Shown: piece by piece, positions 59,831 through 64,000 of the stretch
Layout: every line of letters starts with the position of its first letter
Position numbering within the stretch: position 1 is the first letter of the stretch
NCBI RefSeq assembly: GCF_013664685.1
Contig: NZ_JAAKDE010000015.1
Coordinates: 1 to 64,000, forward strand
Origin: Capillibacterium thermochitinicola
GTDB taxonomy: Bacteria > Bacillota > UBA4882 > UBA10575
Direction: 5' to 3'
DNA length: 64,000 bases
Notes under the pieces: model-generated
Databases searched by the model: none
What the model was told of the DNA's origin: nothing
The model's input: the letters and a program-made list of their open reading frames with translations, nothing else
Position numbers and translations under genes: made by a program

Positions 59831-61051
59831 TTGGTGAAGAACAAAAAGGTTATGCTCCTGGCGCTTCTTTTGGGTCTGGTTGCCTTGATCGCCCCGACCA
59901 TCAGCCTGAGCGCCACCAAACTGGTTGTTTGGGAAAGCTCCGGCCCGGAGGAGGACTGGGTACGCAAGATGGGCGAGCTCTACTACAAGGAGACGGGGGT
60001 CCAGGTCGAAGTCCATCCGGTTGACCAGTTGGCGCAGTCGGATAAATTGGCGTTGGACGGCCCGGCCGGGAAAGGTGCCGACATTGTAGTCTGGCCCCAC
60101 GACAAACTCGGGACCACTATTGAGCAGGGCCTGCTTTGGCCGTTGCCCGAAGAGAAGCTTGACCTTTCGAAATTCACACCGTCTGCGGTGGAAGCCATGC
60201 GCTACCAGGGTAAACTCTATGGTCTGCCCTATGCGATGGAGGCTCTGGCGCTGGTTTATAATCCGGATCTGCTGCCCACGGTTCCGGAGACCTTCGATGA
60301 GTTGCTCGAGATCGCGAAGAAATTCAACGACCCCAAGAAAAACCAATGGGGCTTCATGTTTGACATGTTTGATTTCTATTATGCCTATGGCTTCTTTGGC
60401 GGATACGGTGCTTATGTCTTCAAAAACACCCCCAACGGTTTAGACCCCGATGATATTGGGTTGGCCAATGCGGGCGCGGTTCAAGCGGTGAAATTCTTGA
60501 AAGAATTACGCGATTCCGGGTTAATTCCGGAAGGAACCACGAAAGACGTTTATCAAGGGCTCTTCATCGAAGGCCGGTTGATGGCGCACATTAATGGTCC
60601 TTGGGCTTACGCACAATTTGAGGAAGCCGGCGCCAAGTATGCGGTTGCTCCGCTACCGAAACTAAGAAACGGTAAATATCCGCAGACCTTTATCGGGGTG
60701 AAAGGTTACTACATAAGTGCCTTTAGTAACCAAAAGGAAGAAGCCTTGAAGTTCATCCAATGGTTAACCAGTAAAGAAAACAGCTTCAAACACTATCAGG
60801 ATACAAGTATCATTCCCAGCCGGGAAGATGTGTTGAGTATGCCTGAGTTCCAGCAGAACAAGACGATCCAAGCCTTTGCGATCCAAGCTACCCGCAGCAT
60901 TCCCATGCCGAACATTCCGGAGATGCGCGAGGTTTGGGATCCGATGGCCAATGCAATTACTTTTGTTTTGCGGAACAACCAAAAACCGGAGGAAGTTCTT
61001 CCGATTTGTGTTGAGCAGATTAAAGAAGGCATCGCGATGATGAAACGGTAA
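59831..61051 (+). CDS. malE: Maltodextrin-binding protein (MalE-like)
   Basis: A 406-residue CUT1 solute-binding protein. Signal peptide (VMLLALLLGLVALIAPTISLSA). The MalE fold is recognisable: LVVWESSGPEEDWVRKMGEL, ADIVVWPHDKLG, YQGKLYGLPYAMEALALVYN, GPWAYAQFEEAGAKYAVAPL. The WPHDKLG and PYAMEALALVYN segments correspond to the maltodextrin-binding region of E. coli MalE (WAHDRFG, PYAVEALSLIYN). TTG start, 8 bases after AAGGAGG. No lipobox, fitting a periplasmic protein in a diderm cell. Followed by a hairpin and malFG. Confidence 0.94.
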   Translation: MVKNKKVMLLALLLGLVALIAPTISLSATKLVVWESSGPEEDWVRKMGELYYKETGVQVEVHPVDQLAQSDKLALDGPAGKGADIVVWPHDKLGTTIEQGLLWPLPEEKLDLSKFTPSAVEAMRYQGKLYGLPYAMEALALVYNPDLLPTVPETFDELLEIAKKFNDPKKNQWGFMFDMFDFYYAYGFFGGYGAYVFKNTPNGLDPDDIGLANAGAVQAVKFLKELRDSGLIPEGTTKDVYQGLFIEGRLMAHINGPWAYAQFEEAGAKYAVAPLPKLRNGKYPQTFIGVKGYYISAFSNQKEEALKFIQWLTSKENSFKHYQDTSIIPSREDVLSMPEFQQNKTIQAFAIQATRSIPMPNIPEMREVWDPMANAITFVLRNNQKPEEVLPICVEQIKEGIAMMKR

Positions 61052-61058
61052 AGGCAGT

Positions 61059-61100
61059 GGGAAGGATTGGCCTCGTCTAAAAGGTGAGGCCAATCTTCCC
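61059..61100 (+). promoter_or_regulatory. Intercistronic hairpin between malE and malF
   Basis: GGGAAG (61059-61064) and ATTGGCCTC (61066-61074) pair with GAGGCCAAT and CTTCCC (61086-61100), one bulged G. A TTAATTT stretch follows. It is the same position and presumably the same role as the hairpins after the other binding-protein genes. Confidence 0.7.
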
Positions 61101-61121
61101 TTAATTTACCAAGAGAGGTGA

Positions 61122-62441
61122 ATGGACTTGGAAATGCAGCGCAACCCAATCGAAGGAATGGGATCCAACATTGGTCGATACACATCTGCCTTATTGTCAA
61201 CCATTTACATGGGGGCTGGGCAAATTGCCAATGGGCAATGGCTAAAAGGCGTTTTCCTTATCCTTTTTGAGACTTTTGTGCTGATCCCCAGTATTCCCCT
61301 GCTCCTTAAAAATCTAAAGGGTTTAATTACGCTAGGCGAGACTCCCATGGTCGATCATTCTTTGTTTATGATGATCTATGGGATTCTGGCTGCGGTTGCC
61401 ACCGTCTTTTTTATCGTGTTTTACATCGTGAACATTCGCGATGCTTATATACATGGCATCGTTTTGGAAAGAGGCGGAAAGCGCAAAGGGTGGAAGGAAT
61501 CCCTGCGCAGTATGATCGATACGGGTTTCCCCTATCTGATTTTGGCCCCGGGTATCCTTTGTATTATCTTTTTTACGTTCTTACCCATGGCGTTCAACAT
61601 TATGATTGCCTTTACCGATTACGATTTGTATCATTCGCCCCCGCGGCATATTCTAAATTGGGTCGGGTTTAAGAACTTCGTTGAGTTTTTAACGACCGCT
61701 TCCTGGGCAAGAACCTTTAAAGAGGTTGTAACCTGGACAGTTCTCTGGGCGACATTGTCCACGCTCACCACATACCTGTTGGGTATGATTATGGCGCTGA
61801 TTCTCAACAATCCGCGGATTAAGTTCAGTAAGATTTTCCGGACCATTTTGATTTTACCTTATGCCATTCCCTCATTTGTTAGCCTTTTAATCTGGAAAGG
61901 AATGCTCAACACCAACTTTGGGCTCATTAATCATTTTTTGACGAGTGTATTTAACATAGAGCCGATTCCGTGGTTGGAAAATGTATTTTGGACACGTTTT
62001 GCTTTGATCTTGGTTAACTTATGGTTGGGGTTCCCGTATAGTATGATGATGATCACCGGGATCCTGCAGGGTTTACCCAATGAACTTTACGAAGCGGCTA
62101 CGGTGGATGGGGCGACCGGTTTTCAAAAATTCCGTTATATTACTTTACCGTTAGTCATGTTTTCGGCAGCACCGTTAGTGATTATGAGTTTTGCCTATAA
62201 CTTCAACAACTTTAACGTGATCTTCCTCTTGAATGACGGGCTCCCGGCAGTATTCGGCCTGCAAGGTAAAGCCGGCGGCAGTGACATTTTGATTTCTTGG
62301 GTCTATAAACTGACCTTCCAGTCGTTAAAGTTTAATTATGCAGCAGCGATGTCCCTGATTATCTTCCTTGTGATTGTCGGCTTCAGTATTTACAACTATA
62401 CACGGACCAGATCCTTTAGAGAGGAGGAAATGTTGCGGTGA
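61122..62441 (+). CDS. malF: Maltodextrin ABC transporter permease MalF
   Basis: A 439-residue permease, longer than most CUT1 partners because of an N-terminal extension with extra membrane helices (GVFLILFETFVLIPSIPLLL; FMMIYGILAAVATVFFIVFY), as in MalF of Bacillota and proteobacteria. The core has the EAA loop ELYEAATVDGATGFQKFRY then ITLPL. Starts at ATG 61122, though TTG 61128 has better spacing from GAGG. Its stop overlaps the malG start (GTGA). Confidence 0.93.
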   Translation: MDLEMQRNPIEGMGSNIGRYTSALLSTIYMGAGQIANGQWLKGVFLILFETFVLIPSIPLLLKNLKGLITLGETPMVDHSLFMMIYGILAAVATVFFIVFYIVNIRDAYIHGIVLERGGKRKGWKESLRSMIDTGFPYLILAPGILCIIFFTFLPMAFNIMIAFTDYDLYHSPPRHILNWVGFKNFVEFLTTASWARTFKEVVTWTVLWATLSTLTTYLLGMIMALILNNPRIKFSKIFRTILILPYAIPSFVSLLIWKGMLNTNFGLINHFLTSVFNIEPIPWLENVFWTRFALILVNLWLGFPYSMMMITGILQGLPNELYEAATVDGATGFQKFRYITLPLVMFSAAPLVIMSFAYNFNNFNVIFLLNDGLPAVFGLQGKAGGSDILISWVYKLTFQSLKFNYAAAMSLIIFLVIVGFSIYNYTRTRSFREEEMLR

Positions 62442-63286
62442 CCATAAACCAACGTATGAGAGAAAGTATCAGCCTGGGTGTTTCGTATCTGATCATCTTC
62501 ATTATGATCCTGTTCGTCCTTTTTCCGGTTATCTGGACGTTTGTCTCCTCTCTAAATCCGGGAGATAACCTGTATACCAGTGAGATGTCGTTTATACCCA
62601 AGAATCCAAGTTGGCGCCATTATAACAAATTGTTCAAAGAAACCAATTTTACCCTGTGGTACAGGAATACCCTGAAGGTGGCGGTGGCTACTTCAGTCCT
62701 GACGGTGATTTTGGTTACTTTTACCGCATACGCCTTTTCCCGGTTGGAATTTTACGGAAGAAAAGTGGGTTTAATTGTTATGCTTGGCCTTCAGATGTTT
62801 CCGGGGATTATGAATATGGTGGCTATGTACGTTCTCCTAAATCTGATCGGGTTGCTCGATACCCATCTGGGCTTAATCATCATCTATGCCGGTGGGTCCA
62901 TCCCTTACAACACCTGGCTGATGAAGGGTTACATGGATGGGATCACCAAATCGCTGGAAGAGGCGGCGATTATTGACGGAGCGAGCAAATGGGCGATCAT
63001 GTGGCGGATCATCTTCCCGTTGATCCTGCCGATGGTTTCGGTTATTGCCATTTTCAGCTTTGTTTCGCCCTTTGGTGATTTCCTCTTTGCCCGCCTTGTC
63101 TTGACGACCCCGACTAACTGGACGTTGGCGGTTGGGCTTCATGATTTTATCAATGCCCGGTTCGGCCAACGTTACACCCAGTTTGCGGCCGGGTCGCTCT
63201 TGGCGGCGTTACCCATTACCATTCTTTACTTATCGCTTCAGGGATTGCTGATTGGCGGGCTAACAAAAGGTTCCGTCAAAGGTTAA
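62438..63286 (+). CDS. malG: Maltodextrin ABC transporter permease MalG
   Basis: A 282-residue CUT1 permease with six helices. The EAA loop is SLEEAAIIDGASKWAIMW then RIIFPLILP; the C-terminus GGLTKGSVKG is typical of MalG. GTG start overlapping the malF stop by 4 bases, with GAGAGGAGG upstream in malF. Last gene of the starch locus. MalK is missing from the window, so an MsmX-type ATPase is expected. Confidence 0.94.
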   Translation: MTINQRMRESISLGVSYLIIFIMILFVLFPVIWTFVSSLNPGDNLYTSEMSFIPKNPSWRHYNKLFKETNFTLWYRNTLKVAVATSVLTVILVTFTAYAFSRLEFYGRKVGLIVMLGLQMFPGIMNMVAMYVLLNLIGLLDTHLGLIIIYAGGSIPYNTWLMKGYMDGITKSLEEAAIIDGASKWAIMWRIIFPLILPMVSVIAIFSFVSPFGDFLFARLVLTTPTNWTLAVGLHDFINARFGQRYTQFAAGSLLAALPITILYLSLQGLLIGGLTKGSVKG

Positions 63287-63313
63287 TTTATTGCAAAGCC
63301 CCTCCTGGTTATT

Positions 63314-63341
63314 GGGCCGGTTAAACAAGCCGGCCCTTTTT
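63314..63341 (+). terminator. Terminator of the starch/maltodextrin locus
   Basis: GGGCCGG (63314-63320) pairs with CCGGCCC (63330-63336), followed by TTTTT. Confidence 0.92.
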
Positions 63342-63394
63342 ATGGCCTTTGCGAAAAGGGGTGTGGGCGGGCGAAACATGGAGGCAAAAAAGGC

Positions 63395-63423
63395 TTGACT
63401 TTTCGGTCGCGGGTCTTTATACT
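63395..63423 (+). promoter_or_regulatory. Sigma-A promoter of ylxM-ffh
   Basis: TTGACT (63395-63400), 17-base spacer, TATACT (63418-63423). About 50 bases before the ylxM start codon. Confidence 0.85.
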
Positions 63424-63474
63424 TAATTGAGTGGTGTAAAGTAAATATACTTGTCAGCAAGGAGGCTCATCGGG

Positions 63475-63885
63475 ATGGACGACGTAGTGCGGATGGGCCT
63501 GCTCTATGATTTTTACGGTGGTTTACTGACCACGAAACAGCAGAAGGTCTTTGGCCTGTATTATCTGGAAAACCTCTCCCTTGCCGAAATTGCGGAGGAA
63601 GTCGGCACGACCAGGCAGGCTGTGCATGACCTTTTACAGCGGACGGAAAAGCTCCTTGCCGGCTGGGAAAGTAAATTGGGGCTGGTGGAACGCTATTTAC
63701 AGGAGTTGGACGCGGTACAAGCAGTTAAGCAAGCCGTATACAACCTGGCCGGCGTCCTCCCGGCCGATGACCGGGCGGCGCAGGCCCTGACGCGGGTGCA
63801 AAAAGCCTTGAGCCGTCTCATCGCCGTGTTAGAGCTGGAAGCGGAAGGAGAACTGCCGGCCTCAGGGCGGACCATTAGGGAATAA
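63475..63885 (+). CDS. ylxM: YlxM family putative DNA-binding protein
   Basis: A 136-residue protein. The N-terminal sigma-70 region 4-like helix-turn-helix (LLYDFYGGLLTTKQQKVFGL, YLENLSLAEIAEEVGTTRQA) is the YlxM/p13 signature; a helical tail follows. YlxM is almost always encoded just upstream of ffh, and may modulate SRP function. ATG 63475 follows AAGGAGG. The tail is longer than in Bacillus YlxM (about 110). Confidence 0.93.
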   Translation: MDDVVRMGLLYDFYGGLLTTKQQKVFGLYYLENLSLAEIAEEVGTTRQAVHDLLQRTEKLLAGWESKLGLVERYLQELDAVQAVKQAVYNLAGVLPADDRAAQALTRVQKALSRLIAVLELEAEGELPASGRTIRE

Positions 63886-63904
63886 AGGGAGCGGAGAAGA
63901 AACG

Positions 63905-64000
63905 ATGGTTTTTTCAGCGCTATCGGAAAAACTCCAGGACACTTTCCGCCGTTTGCGCGGGAAGGGGAAACTGACGGAAAAAGATGTAGATGAAGCCTTG
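63905..64000 (+). CDS. ffh: Signal recognition particle protein Ffh, N-terminus (partial)
   Basis: Only the first 32 codons are in the window. They encode MVFSALSEKLQDTFRRLRGK then KLTEKDVDEAL, the start of the N-domain helical bundle of Ffh. The preceding ylxM gene confirms the call. AAAGGGAGCGGAG precedes the ATG. The GTPase and M domains lie beyond the window. Confidence 0.93.
   Translation, partial: MVFSALSEKLQDTFRRLRGKGKLTEKDVDEAL

Noticed and set aside
1-64000. tRNA, rRNA, CRISPR arrays, insertion sequences, prophage
   Set aside because: Intergenic regions were read on both strands; no cloverleaf with a TTCGA-type T-loop, no spacer-repeat array with CRISPR spacing, and no transposase or integrase was found. 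The only tandem array is the 43-bp repeat, whose units are identical throughout and have no variable spacers.

Overview
The window looks like part of a chromosome of an anaerobic, spore-forming, saccharolytic member of the Bacillota with an outer membrane (a diderm firmicute, perhaps Limnochordia/Hydrogenispora-like; this placement is inference). Support: strong AGGAGG ribosome sites, many TTG/GTG starts, guanine and T-box riboswitches, LacI and cre-type control, a CotF-like spore coat gene and a ylxM-ffh pair all point to Bacillota. A predicted outer-membrane beta-barrel protein ending in Phe points to a second membrane. No rRNA, tRNA, CRISPR array or transposase was found.

Layout. 0-10.5 kb: end of an ABC-2 ATPase gene; a leftward sugar ABC operon (solute-binding protein truncated, two permeases, HAD phosphatase); a divergent GH3 beta-glucosidase; then a LacI regulator with a complete sugar binding protein/permease/permease operon. 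10.5-24 kb: YbjQ, a GIY-YIG family protein, an unknown anchored protein, pdxS, a chemoreceptor, a coat protein, a lipoprotein alpha-amylase, argGH, an M23/LysM/G5 peptidase and putP. 24-26 kb: a guanine riboswitch, its terminator and an NCS2 purine permease. 26-33 kb: a damaged sugar-acid region, with halves of eda and livF fused head to head, a frameshifted 2-hydroxyacid dehydrogenase, gnd, a UxuB-like SDR, an FGGY kinase and a LarA-like protein. 33-44 kb: a B12/radical SAM protein, a structured intergenic RNA candidate, tag-cinA, a CofE-like ligase, asd, a threonine T-box leading a Nudix gene and thrS, a PsiE-like membrane protein and a DUF4015 glycosidase. 45-50.6 kb: livJHMGF and a CBS-ACT protein. 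50.7-63.3 kb: a starch/maltodextrin locus. 63.4 kb to the end: ylxM and the start of ffh.

The most interesting part is the starch locus: pullulanase (two CBM41), an outer-membrane beta-barrel protein carrying two starch-binding-like modules, a lipoprotein with two copies of the same module type, a secreted GH13 amylase, and MalE-MalF-MalG. It resembles in logic, but not in protein families, the Bacteroidetes Sus system: bind and pre-digest at the surface, pass maltodextrins through a barrel, debranch and trim, then import by ABC transporter. The distant lipoprotein amylase (16.3 kb) has a similar operator and probably belongs to the same regulon. None of the three sugar (CUT1) transporters in the window has its own ATPase, so a shared MsmX/MalK-like ATPase elsewhere is expected.
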